The position numbers and the translations under genes were made by a program. Under the pieces are notes generated by a model that saw nothing but the letters and a program-made list of their open reading frames with translations, ran no database searches and was not told where the DNA came from. 8,022 nt of DNA, taken from contig CAJUFV010000292.1 in assembly GCA_910585795.1 (NCBI GenBank), positions 1-8,022 on the forward strand, read 5' to 3'. This DNA is from an uncultured Clostridia bacterium. Lineage in GTDB: Bacteria; Bacillota; Clostridia; UBA1381. This document shows, piece after piece, positions 1 to 7,169 of this stretch (within the stretch, counting starts at the first letter, position 1; each line of letters begins with the position of its first letter).

Positions 1-9
1 AAAATGGTG

Positions 10-15
10 TATAAT
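10..15 (+). promoter_or_regulatory. Probable -10 promoter element of the DUF5107-GH2 operon
   Basis: A perfect TATAAT hexamer lies 32 bases upstream of the first ATG of the plus-strand operon. Transcription would start around base 22 and leave a leader of about 25 bases. The matching -35 box would lie left of the window edge, so the promoter is only half visible. AT-rich DNA produces TATAAT by chance, so this is a moderate call based on its position. Confidence 0.45.
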
Positions 16-47
16 ATATTTATTAAAAGTTGTGAGGAGAGATTAAA

Positions 48-3000
48 ATGGAAAAGGTCAAAATATGGACTCAGGACATTACCATACCTACATATGAAAT
101 CGGAACATACAATAAAATACCAATGTTTCTTGAAAAAAGAGTATATCAGGGAAGCTCCGGCAGAGTTTATCCCCACCCTGTATGTGAAAGCGTATCGGAT
201 ACAAAGACAGATAAGACATATACGGCAATATATCTTGAAAACGAATATCTCCTTATTATGGTTCTCCCTGAAATAGGAGGCAAAATACAGCGTATACTTG
301 ATAAAACCAACAATTATGACGCTGTTTATTATAATGAGGTAATAAAACCAGCACTTGTAGGCCTAGCCGGCCCTTGGGTCAGCGGAGGAATCGAATTCAA
401 CTGGCCGCAGCACCACCGTCCGTCTACATTTGACCCTATTGACTATACCATACGTGAAAACGAAGACGGCAGCGCGACCATTCTGGTAAGTGAAATTGAA
501 AAAATGCACCGTACAAAAGGTATGGCAAAATATACTCTTTATCCCGGAAAAGCCTATCTTGAAATAAAAGGCCAGCTTTATAACCAAACCGACAGACCGC
601 AGACATTTCTATGGTGGGCAAATCCTGCTGTCGCTGTAAATGAATATACTAAATCTGTTTTTCCGCCTGACGTTCACGCGGTTATGGACCACGGCAAACG
701 AGATGTTTCACGCTTTCCTATTTCAACCAGTACATACTATAAAATGGATTACAGTGAAGGCGTTGATATTTCACGCTACAAAAACATTCCAGTCCCCACA
801 TCTTATATGGCGTATCATTCCGACTATGATTTCATCGGCAATTATGATTATCAGAAAGATGCCGGCCTTCTTCATATCGCGGACCATCATATATCTCCAG
901 GAAAAAAACAGTGGACATGGGGCTGCGGTGATTTCGGCAAGGCATGGGACAGAAACCTTACCGACGAAAACGGACCTTACATTGAACTCATGACAGGCAT
1001 GTTCACTGATAATCAGCCGGATTTTACATTCATCATGCCATACGAGGAAAAAACCTTTACACAATATTTCCTTCCATATAAAGCTGTAGGTGCTGTAAAA
1101 AACGCGACACTTAAGGCTGCCATTAATCTGGAGGTAATAAATAATAACGCTTTTATCAGCGTCTACTCTCCGGAAGTTCTTAAAGTAAATATATCGCTTT
1201 CCGGAAGAATTGAAAAATATATTAACGAAAACCTCACACTTTCGCCTGAAAATCCATTTACCTCAGTAATTACGCTTTCCGGCGATATTGATACGGACCT
1301 TACACTTTCCATCAGAGACGAGAATGGAAAGACCATCTGCTCATATACTCCTCTTCCTGAAGCTTATGAACATACTCCAGCGCCAGCCGAAAAATGTGAC
1401 AGTCCCGACAATATTCTTTCACTCGAAGAATTATATCTTACAGCACTGCACCTTGAGCAATATCGTCATGCCACATATAATCCTGAAGATTATTATATTG
1501 AGGGATTAAAGCGTGACAAAACGGATATACGGCTTAATAATGCTTATGGAAGATATTTATATAATAAAGGGGAATTTGAAAAAGCTGAGCATTTATTTAA
1601 GGAGTCCATAAAAAAATCAACATGGAAAAATCCTAATCCATATGACTGCGAACCATATTATAACCTTGGCCTTGCTTTAAGAAAGCAAAATAAATTTGAT
1701 GAAGCATATGATGCGTTCTATAAATCAATATGGTCAGGAAACATGCAGGATAAAGGTTTTTATCAGCTGGCATGCCTGTCGGCTTTAAACGGGAATTTTA
1801 CTAAAGCGCTTGAATTTGTTGAGCAGTCCTTGGTTAAAGGCAGTCACAATCTTAAAGCGCTTAATCTAAAAACAACACTGCTGCGTCTTTCCGGTAAGCT
1901 TGCAGACGCAAAAGTTTCCGCCCTTGAAACCATGCGTATTGACCCGTTAAATTACGGATGCAGATATGAGCTGTACCGAATTACAAGTGATTTTTCTGTA
2001 TTGAATGAGCTCACCATAATTATGAGAAATGACGTCGACAATTATATAGAGCTTTCACTTGATTATAATGAATTCGGACTATACGACGAGGCGGCAAAGG
2101 TACTCGCGCTTATTTCTCAGGCCGACAGACCAATGCTTCATTATTATATGGCATATTACTCAAAAAGCGATGTGGAGCTTGAGGTCGCGTCAAAATGCAA
2201 TTTTGATTATTGTTTCCCTGTACGGCTTAACGACATACTTGTTTTAAAATATGCCGTTACCCATAACAGTAAGGATGCAACCGCTCCGTACCTTCTCGGT
2301 AATCTACTATATGACAAGGGTCAATGGGAAAACGCGTTCAAATACTGGTCTTTGTCAAATGAGCTTGATTCTTCAAATCCTATTGTCCACAGAAACCTCT
2401 CACTCGCATACTTCAACAAGCTTCATGATGAAGATAAGTCATTAATCGAAATGGAACGCGCGTTCAGGCTTGCCGGCGATAATTCACGTATTCTTTACGA
2501 GCTTGACCAGCTCTATAAACAGACAAACTTCCCCGTAAAGAAAAGACTTAAGCTTCTGTCGGACAATATAGAGCTTGTTAATGAACGTGATGACCTTTAT
2601 ACGGAATTTGTCACGCTTCTTAACTGCGAGGGATACTATGATAAAGCGTTCAAAGCAATAAACGCGCGCTGTTTCCATCCATGGGAAGGCGGCGAAGGCA
2701 AAATTACAGCTCAATATAAAAAAGCGCTTATGGGGCTTGCTTATGAGTGTATTATCAACGGTGATTATGAAAGCTCCAATGACTATTTGCAACAGGCCCT
2801 TGTATATCCTGAAAATCTTGGTGAAGGCAAATTATACGGCACGCTTGACAATGACATATACTATATGCTTGGACTGACATATGAAAAAATCGACTATATT
2901 GAGGCGGTAAAATATTATGAGCTTGCAATGAAAGGTCACGGCGAATTGTCCGCAGCAATATACTATAACGACCAGCCGCCTGAAATGCTTTTCTATCAGG

Positions 3001-3311
3001 CTCTTGCTGCTAAAGCTCTTGGAGACTCACGCTGCGCGCTAAGTAAATTTAACAGACTTATATCTTACGGACTGGAGCATATGAACGATAATGTTCAGAT
3101 TGATTATTTTGCAGTATCACTTCCGGATTTTCTGATATTTGATACAAATTTAAACCGTAAAAATTTTGTAAACTGTTCTTTTTTGACAGCGCTTGGATAT
3201 ATTGGTCTTAACGACTTCAAACACGCCGCAAAATATACTGACGCCGGTCTGAGCCAAGATGTATCACATCAGGGACTAATTGAAATATCTAAATTTACAG
3301 AAAGGACTTAA
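48..3311 (+). CDS. DUF5107 domain protein with C-terminal TPR array
   Basis: This 1087-residue protein has two parts. Residues about 1-400 match my memory of the DUF5107 family, a galactose-mutarotase-like beta-sandwich found in glycan-utilisation loci. Visible landmarks are LPEIGGK at 73-79 (the P-x-x-G-G strand of aldose-epimerase-like folds), SGGIEFNWPQHHRP at 112-125, and GPYIELMTG at 309-317, whose E313 sits where mutarotases often keep a functional acid. Residues about 490-1087 are helical TPR-like repeats, clear at about 493-525, 545-580, 747-800, 933-960 and 1045-1070. There is no signal peptide or membrane segment, so it is probably cytoplasmic. The start is fixed by a GAGGAG ribosome binding site at 34-39. 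It is followed after 5 bases by a GH2 gene, so the two are surely co-transcribed. I infer a role in binding or processing a sugar or glycoside with the GH2 enzyme, with the TPRs as a protein-docking scaffold. The biochemical activity is unknown to me. The family call is good; the function is open. Confidence 0.85.
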   Translation: MEKVKIWTQDITIPTYEIGTYNKIPMFLEKRVYQGSSGRVYPHPVCESVSDTKTDKTYTAIYLENEYLLIMVLPEIGGKIQRILDKTNNYDAVYYNEVIKPALVGLAGPWVSGGIEFNWPQHHRPSTFDPIDYTIRENEDGSATILVSEIEKMHRTKGMAKYTLYPGKAYLEIKGQLYNQTDRPQTFLWWANPAVAVNEYTKSVFPPDVHAVMDHGKRDVSRFPISTSTYYKMDYSEGVDISRYKNIPVPTSYMAYHSDYDFIGNYDYQKDAGLLHIADHHISPGKKQWTWGCGDFGKAWDRNLTDENGPYIELMTGMFTDNQPDFTFIMPYEEKTFTQYFLPYKAVGAVKNATLKAAINLEVINNNAFISVYSPEVLKVNISLSGRIEKYINENLTLSPENPFTSVITLSGDIDTDLTLSIRDENGKTICSYTPLPEAYEHTPAPAEKCDSPDNILSLEELYLTALHLEQYRHATYNPEDYYIEGLKRDKTDIRLNNAYGRYLYNKGEFEKAEHLFKESIKKSTWKNPNPYDCEPYYNLGLALRKQNKFDEAYDAFYKSIWSGNMQDKGFYQLACLSALNGNFTKALEFVEQSLVKGSHNLKALNLKTTLLRLSGKLADAKVSALETMRIDPLNYGCRYELYRITSDFSVLNELTIIMRNDVDNYIELSLDYNEFGLYDEAAKVLALISQADRPMLHYYMAYYSKSDVELEVASKCNFDYCFPVRLNDILVLKYAVTHNSKDATAPYLLGNLLYDKGQWENAFKYWSLSNELDSSNPIVHRNLSLAYFNKLHDEDKSLIEMERAFRLAGDNSRILYELDQLYKQTNFPVKKRLKLLSDNIELVNERDDLYTEFVTLLNCEGYYDKAFKAINARCFHPWEGGEGKITAQYKKALMGLAYECIINGDYESSNDYLQQALVYPENLGEGKLYGTLDNDIYYMLGLTYEKIDYIEAVKYYELAMKGHGELSAAIYYNDQPPEMLFYQALAAKALGDSRCALSKFNRLISYGLEHMNDNVQIDYFAVSLPDFLIFDTNLNRKNFVNCSFLTALGYIGLNDFKHAAKYTDAGLSQDVSHQGLIEISKFTERT

Positions 3312-3316
3312 TACCA

Positions 3317-5947
3317 ATGAATTCAATAGATTTATCGGGCACATGGAGATATGAAACAGATGAGGACAACATTGGAATAAGCGAAAAATTTTTTGAAAGA
3401 ACACTTAAACATGAAAACTTTATTTTGCCCGGCGACGCCTGTCTTAATAAAATCGGAAAAAAGCTCACGCCTTTTACAGAGCTTTCCTATGAGGCGGTAC
3501 GCTCACTTCGTCCGGCCTATGAATATATAGGAGTGTTATGGTTACAGCGTGAATTCATTCTTCCGCCAGAATATACCGATAAATATATTACGCTCTTTTT
3601 AGAACGTGTTAATATCGCCTCAGAGCTTTGGCTTGACGGAAGAAAAATTGACAGACAAATTATAGAAATTACCACTCCTCATATATACAATCTCACAGGT
3701 AAACTCACCAGCGGCAAACACACAATAACACTGCGTATTGATAATAGTAATCTTCTTAATATTGACGGTATGGCAAGCGGCTATTCTGTAGATACTCAAT
3801 CCATATGGAATGGCGTAATCGGAAAACTAGAAATAAGAATTGAGGATATTTTTCATATGTCTAATATACAGGTTTTTCCTAAGGAAAAATCTGTGCATAT
3901 AAAATTGACAGCCCATTCAGACTGCCTGAAGCCCAATGATAGACGCGATGTTTTATTTAGAGTATCCGCCATATCCCCTAATGGAATCAAATTAAAGCCT
4001 AAAATTTTCAAATCAGTCTTATATAATAAAAAACAAATCATTCACCTCTACTATCCGATAAAAAACCCTGAATACTGGGACGAATTTAATCCGGCGCTTT
4101 ATGAGCTCAATATTACAATGCTGTATGAAAAAGAAACAGATAATAAAACTGTTCCCTTCGGTATGCGAATCGTGTCCGCAAAAGGACGTGATTTTATAAT
4201 TAACGGCAGAAAAACCGCGTTTCGCGGAACCCTTGACTGCGGAATATATCCTCTTACCGGCTATCCGCCTACAGACCTAGAAACATGGCTGAAAACCTTT
4301 AAAACAGTAAAAGATTACGGACTTAACCATGTGCGTTTTCATGCATGGTGTCCTCCGGACATTGCATTTACCGCCGCAGATATAGTTGGTATCTATGTAC
4401 TTGCTGAAATGCCTCTCTGGCTCAACGTAGATGTATGCGCGCTGTCAACAGGCGATGATTCCATACATATGACCTATTACCAAAATGAAGCTATAAACAT
4501 TTCTGAAACATTTGGTAATCATCCGTCCTTTGTAATGTTCTCAAACGGAAATGAGCTTCTCGGTGATTTTGAAATGCTTGAAAAAATAACAACACAGATA
4601 AAAGCTCTCGACAACAGACGCTTATACACACTCACATCAAATTTCGACAGACCACTGACTCCTGCTGATGACTATTTCTCAGCATTCGAAGCGGCCGGCA
4701 ACAGAATCAGAGTACAGGTCTTTCATGATATCGTTTCAGAGCATACACGCCTCTCCTATGATAAAGCTATACATGCCCTTAATGTGCCTGTAATATCGTT
4801 TGAGGTCGGACAATACTGTGTTTATCCTGATGTGGACAGCATTTCAGACTATACAGGCAGTCTGGTTCCCGCGAATTTTGAGTTTATAAAACAGGAAATG
4901 ATAAAGCACAACATATATCATATGCTTGAAGCATATAAAAAAGCATCAGGACATTTCGCCGCTCTCATGTATAAGGAAGAAATTGAAGCGTCTTTAAGAA
5001 CACATCATATGGGAGGTTTTGAGCTTCTCGGTCTTGCAGATTACACAGGACAGGGTACTGCTACAATTGGCTTACTTGATGTTTTCTGGAACAGTAAAAA
5101 TATCATTTCTCCTGAACAATTCCGCCATTTCTGCTCACCTGTTGTTCCTCTTATGAAGGCTGACCGAATATTTAAAAATACTGACAAATTTAAAGCAGAA
5201 TTTGATTTATACGATTACGGAAAAGAAAAACAATCATTACCTGTTTATAGATTATCACTTTATGAAGATAACAATAAAATATATGAAACAGTAACCAGAA
5301 AAAAATCAGTATCCTTCGCCCTGGATTTTATTACAACACCTTCTATGATAAAAGCGGCGCTTACTGTCGGTGAATATACAAATTTCTGGAATATATTTGT
5401 ATACACTGATAACAACACAGAGTGCTCAGTGCCTGTTATCACAGATATGGGTAATGAATTCCATTCAATTTACGAAAACGGAGGGAAAGCTATTTTTATA
5501 ATGAATAAAAATAATCTCGCAAATCCCATAGAAGGACTGTTCAAGCCAACCTTCTGGTCTCCGGCCCATTTCCCGTCTGAACGAGCCTGTGGTATTATAT
5601 GCAATGAAAATCATAATATATTTAAGGAATTCCCAACATCTGCATACGCCGATTTCCAATGGAAGCATCCGATTGACCATTCAACAGCAGCCGATGTTTC
5701 ATTCCTGCCTGAGAATTTTGAGTTTATAGTAGAGCCTGTCCCCAATTTTTACAGCAACGCGCGTCGTTCACCTCTATTTGAAGCAAAGGTAGGAAAAGCA
5801 GATATTCTATTTTGCGGCTTTGATTTAAATGTAAAAAATAATACTGTAAAGGCATTAAAAAACAGTATATTTAAATATGTTTCGTCACAGGAATTCACAC
5901 CGAAGCAGAAGCTTGATATTGACGCAATGCACAAAATATTTAAATAA
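3317..5947 (+). CDS. Glycoside hydrolase family 2 enzyme, intracellular
   Basis: This 876-residue GH2-type glycosidase should cleave a beta-linked sugar with retention of configuration; the sugar cannot be named from sequence alone. Residues about 1-175 form the sugar-binding jelly roll (WLQREF, LFLERVNIASELWLDG). About 176-285 is the immunoglobulin-like domain and about 290-620 the TIM barrel. Barrel landmarks are FRGTLDCGIYPLTGYPPTD from 302, VRFHAWCPP at 339-347, the acid/base E413 in SNGNE, and the probable nucleophile E496 in SFEVGQYCVYP. DYTGQGTATIGLLDVFW near 575-591 and a C-terminal domain with GLFKPTFWSP and FPTSAYADFQW (772 on) resemble a large-GH2 subgroup I know from gut Bacteroidetes. 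There is no signal peptide, so it acts inside the cell on an imported substrate. It starts 5 bases after the DUF5107 gene; AAAGGA at 3300-3305, inside the end of that gene, is a weak ribosome binding site, which suggests translational coupling. Beta-galactosidase, beta-glucuronidase and related activities are all possible. Confidence 0.88.
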   Translation: MNSIDLSGTWRYETDEDNIGISEKFFERTLKHENFILPGDACLNKIGKKLTPFTELSYEAVRSLRPAYEYIGVLWLQREFILPPEYTDKYITLFLERVNIASELWLDGRKIDRQIIEITTPHIYNLTGKLTSGKHTITLRIDNSNLLNIDGMASGYSVDTQSIWNGVIGKLEIRIEDIFHMSNIQVFPKEKSVHIKLTAHSDCLKPNDRRDVLFRVSAISPNGIKLKPKIFKSVLYNKKQIIHLYYPIKNPEYWDEFNPALYELNITMLYEKETDNKTVPFGMRIVSAKGRDFIINGRKTAFRGTLDCGIYPLTGYPPTDLETWLKTFKTVKDYGLNHVRFHAWCPPDIAFTAADIVGIYVLAEMPLWLNVDVCALSTGDDSIHMTYYQNEAINISETFGNHPSFVMFSNGNELLGDFEMLEKITTQIKALDNRRLYTLTSNFDRPLTPADDYFSAFEAAGNRIRVQVFHDIVSEHTRLSYDKAIHALNVPVISFEVGQYCVYPDVDSISDYTGSLVPANFEFIKQEMIKHNIYHMLEAYKKASGHFAALMYKEEIEASLRTHHMGGFELLGLADYTGQGTATIGLLDVFWNSKNIISPEQFRHFCSPVVPLMKADRIFKNTDKFKAEFDLYDYGKEKQSLPVYRLSLYEDNNKIYETVTRKKSVSFALDFITTPSMIKAALTVGEYTNFWNIFVYTDNNTECSVPVITDMGNEFHSIYENGGKAIFIMNKNNLANPIEGLFKPTFWSPAHFPSERACGIICNENHNIFKEFPTSAYADFQWKHPIDHSTAADVSFLPENFEFIVEPVPNFYSNARRSPLFEAKVGKADILFCGFDLNVKNNTVKALKNSIFKYVSSQEFTPKQKLDIDAMHKIFK

Positions 5948-5948
5948 C

Positions 5949-5992
5949 AAATAAAAATGAGTGTTCCCGCACAAGAACACTCATTTTTATTT
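5949..5992 (+). terminator. Strong hairpin terminator, probably bidirectional
   Basis: Two bases after the GH2 stop codon there is a perfect 18-bp inverted repeat (AAATAAAAATGAGTGTTC at 5949-5966 and its complement at 5975-5992) with the 8-base loop CCGCACAA. The GC-containing core GAGTGTTC is flanked by A-runs on the left and T-runs on the right, so RNA read from either strand has a stem followed by a U-rich tail. It ends the plus-strand operon and can also stop minus-strand transcripts that run on past desulfoferrodoxin. Confidence 0.93.
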
Positions 5993-6126
5993 TGGAAATA
6001 TACCCTTTTATCCTAATTCCCTTACATCTACATTATAATGCATATTCCCTCATAAATCAACAACATTACAACACAGTAAATAAAATGTAAGAGTTTAAAA
6101 TTGTTTTTGTAATATGCAGGAAACAA
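5993..6126. other. Convergent intergenic spacer, no gene seen
   Basis: This is AT-rich sequence between the terminator and the stop codon of desulfoferrodoxin. No reading frame here has a ribosome binding site or a recognisable product. A TATAAT at 6034-6039 on the plus strand has no convincing -35 box and no gene downstream. The only structure seen is the weak hairpin listed separately at 6099-6128. Confidence 0.6.
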
Positions 6127-6128
6127 TT
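6099..6128 (-). terminator. Weak candidate terminator after desulfoferrodoxin
   Basis: AATTGTTT (6099-6106) and AAACAATT (6121-6128) form a perfect 8-bp inverted repeat around a 14-base loop, overlapping the desulfoferrodoxin stop codon. Read on the minus strand the stem is followed by TTAAA, so the U tract is poor and the stem has only one G:C pair. The hairpin at 5949-5992 is the better terminator for this strand; this one could be chance. Confidence 0.25.
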
Positions 6129-6513
6129 ATGCTGATGTTTTCCATAATCCATGCAAATTACAGTATGAATATATTGTTACAGGTACATTCTCAGGAATTT
6201 CAAAAATAGCTATCGGGTCATCACCCTTTTTCAGACTGACACGATGAGCCGAATATTTGCTCTTTACCTCTACCCATAAAATGCTATGCTCACTGCTCAT
6301 GGGATGGAGAACACGTCCAACACAAACAGTCAGCAAATTGCCTTCACGCTTCACCACCGGCATATGCTTTTCTTCAAGAGCTACCATTTCATTCGCCTTT
6401 AGCAATTCCATACTTTCCCCACAGCATATCAGCTCATCACAGCATTGCGGAGTAATAGCCTCAAGAATAGCGTCACATTGATTGCACTTGTAAAATTTAG
6501 GCTCATATACCAC
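6127..6513 (-). CDS. dfx: Desulfoferrodoxin (class I superoxide reductase)
   Basis: This 128-residue cytoplasmic iron protein reduces superoxide to hydrogen peroxide without making oxygen. The N-terminal desulforedoxin domain carries C10, C13, C30 and C31 (YKCNQC and LICCG), the Fe(S-Cys)4 centre I ligands. The catalytic centre II ligands are all present: H50 in EEKHMP with the adjacent E48-K49 pair, H70 in LHPM, H76 in EHSI, and C118 and H121 in YCNLHGLW. I chose the GTG at 6513, because GGAGGT at 6524-6529 lies 10 bases upstream and the protein then begins MVYEPKFYKC, as family members do. A TTG at 6546 would add 11 residues without an obvious ribosome binding site. The start overlaps the rubrerythrin end by 11 bases, so the two are translationally coupled. 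Unusual additions are a CC pair at 24-25, in the loop that is normally glycine-rich, and C64. Confidence 0.95.
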   Translation of the reverse strand: MVYEPKFYKCNQCDAILEAITPQCCDELICCGESMELLKANEMVALEEKHMPVVKREGNLLTVCVGRVLHPMSSEHSILWVEVKSKYSAHRVSLKKGDDPIAIFEIPENVPVTIYSYCNLHGLWKTSA

Positions 6514-7111
6514 TATTAAATTTACCTCCGTACGGGACAAGTTCAAGTCTGATAAAATAACCCTGATTATGCTTACATACTGGACATGTCATCGGCGCCT
6601 GCTTACCTGTTACCACATGACCACAGTTCAGGCACATAAAACCTGTTTCCGTACTTGAAACAAACAGTTCATTCTTCTCAATAAGATTTAGAAAATGCGC
6701 GAAACGGTCACTATGAAGCTTTTCAATTTTAGCAATTTCATTAAATGAATACGCAACCGCCGAAAAGCCTTCTTTTTCTGCTGTTTCTCCAAAGCTTTTA
6801 TATACCTGTTCATACTCCTTGCGCTCATTATCACGCGCATTTCTTAAAATAGTCTTTATATCATTATATGTTTCTATCGGATACGCGGCGTCAATCGTCA
6901 GTTCCTCTCCAGACAATTCCTTCAAATGGTCAAAAAATATTTCCGCATGCTCTTTTTCCTGTTCAGCAGTAAAGTTAAACACAGCTTCAACTACATATAA
7001 ATTCTGTTTCCGCGCTGCCTGCGCCGCGAACGTATAACGATTTCTGGCCTGACTTTCTCCCGCGAAAGCTCTCATAAGATTTTTATGAGTTTCACTTGCT
7101 TTTAAATCCAT
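6503..7111 (-). CDS. rbr: Rubrerythrin (NADH-linked peroxidase of anaerobes)
   Basis: This 202-residue cytoplasmic peroxidase reduces hydrogen peroxide to water at a diiron site. Residues 1-145 form the ferritin-like four-helix bundle with the expected ligands: E19 in AGESQARNRY, E52 and H55 in EQEKEH, E96 and E99 in NERKEYE, and E130 and H133 in IEKLH. Residues about 157-190 are the C-terminal rubredoxin-like domain with C160, C163, C176 and C179 (CLNC and CPVC), which passes electrons to the diiron site. Length and domain order are those of classical rubrerythrin, with nothing missing. The ATG is preceded by AAGGAAG about 6 bases upstream. The gene directly precedes and overlaps desulfoferrodoxin, so the peroxide made by that enzyme is removed by this one. 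A 36-base imperfect dyad lies 22 bases upstream and could regulate it. Confidence 0.97.
   Translation of the reverse strand: MDLKASETHKNLMRAFAGESQARNRYTFAAQAARKQNLYVVEAVFNFTAEQEKEHAEIFFDHLKELSGEELTIDAAYPIETYNDIKTILRNARDNERKEYEQVYKSFGETAEKEGFSAVAYSFNEIAKIEKLHSDRFAHFLNLIEKNELFVSSTETGFMCLNCGHVVTGKQAPMTCPVCKHNQGYFIRLELVPYGGKFNSGI
6524..6529 (-). promoter_or_regulatory. Ribosome binding site that sets the dfx start
   Basis: On the minus strand this reads GGAGGT, a near-perfect anti-16S match located inside the last codons of rubrerythrin. It is 10 bases from the GTG at 6513 and lies inside, not upstream of, the longer reading frame that begins with TTG at 6546. That placement argues for the GTG start. 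Confidence 0.8.
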
Positions 7112-7133
7112 ACTTATCTTCCTTTCTTTTTTC

Positions 7134-7169
7134 TTTAGTATTTACCCATAATTATGTATTTATACTAAA
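7134..7169. promoter_or_regulatory. 36-base imperfect dyad upstream of rubrerythrin
   Basis: The arms TTTAGTAT (7134-7141) and ATACTAAA (7162-7169) are a perfect 8-bp inverted repeat. Their centre, between 7151 and 7152, is also the centre of the perfect palindrome CATAATTATG (7147-7156). Overall 14 of 18 paired positions match. The dyad overlaps the stop codon of the 88-residue gene and ends 22 bases before the rubrerythrin ATG. No T-run follows on the minus strand (the next bases are AAGAAAAAAG), so it is not a normal terminator. It could be an operator, for instance for an oxidative-stress repressor, or an RNA element between the two gene groups. The role is inferred from position only. 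Confidence 0.5.

Noticed and set aside
4..276. 90-codon plus-strand reading frame at the left edge
   Set aside because: It overlaps the clear DUF5107 start in another frame, has no ribosome binding site and gives a low-complexity, meaningless protein.
771..1064. 97-codon antisense reading frame inside the DUF5107 region
   Set aside because: No start signal, and it is opposite well-conserved coding sequence; explained by codon bias on the real strand.
2484..2792. 102-codon reading frame antisense to the TPR region
   Set aside because: It lies fully inside a strong coding gene, has no ribosome binding site and no recognisable motif; a shadow frame.
6034..6039. TATAAT hexamer on the plus strand in the convergent spacer
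   Set aside because: There is no -35 partner at the right distance and no plus-strand gene or RNA candidate downstream; likely chance in AT-rich DNA.
6021..6091. Inverted repeat CTTACAT / ATGTAAG in the convergent spacer
   Set aside because: Only 7 bp with a 57-base separation and AT-rich arms; expected by chance and not a plausible stem.
6257..6481. 74-codon plus-strand frame opposite desulfoferrodoxin
   Set aside because: It is antisense to a fully intact gene, without a ribosome binding site or motif; a shadow.
6514..6546. Longer desulfoferrodoxin start at the TTG codon
   Set aside because: It adds 11 residues that do not resemble the family N-terminus and puts the strong GGAGGT site inside the gene. 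The GTG at 6513 is better.
7147..7156. CATAATTATG palindrome as a classical PerR or Fur box
   Set aside because: PerR and Fur boxes are longer, with odd-length symmetry around TTATAAT or GATAAT-type arms. This one is centred between two bases and does not fit, so no regulator is named.
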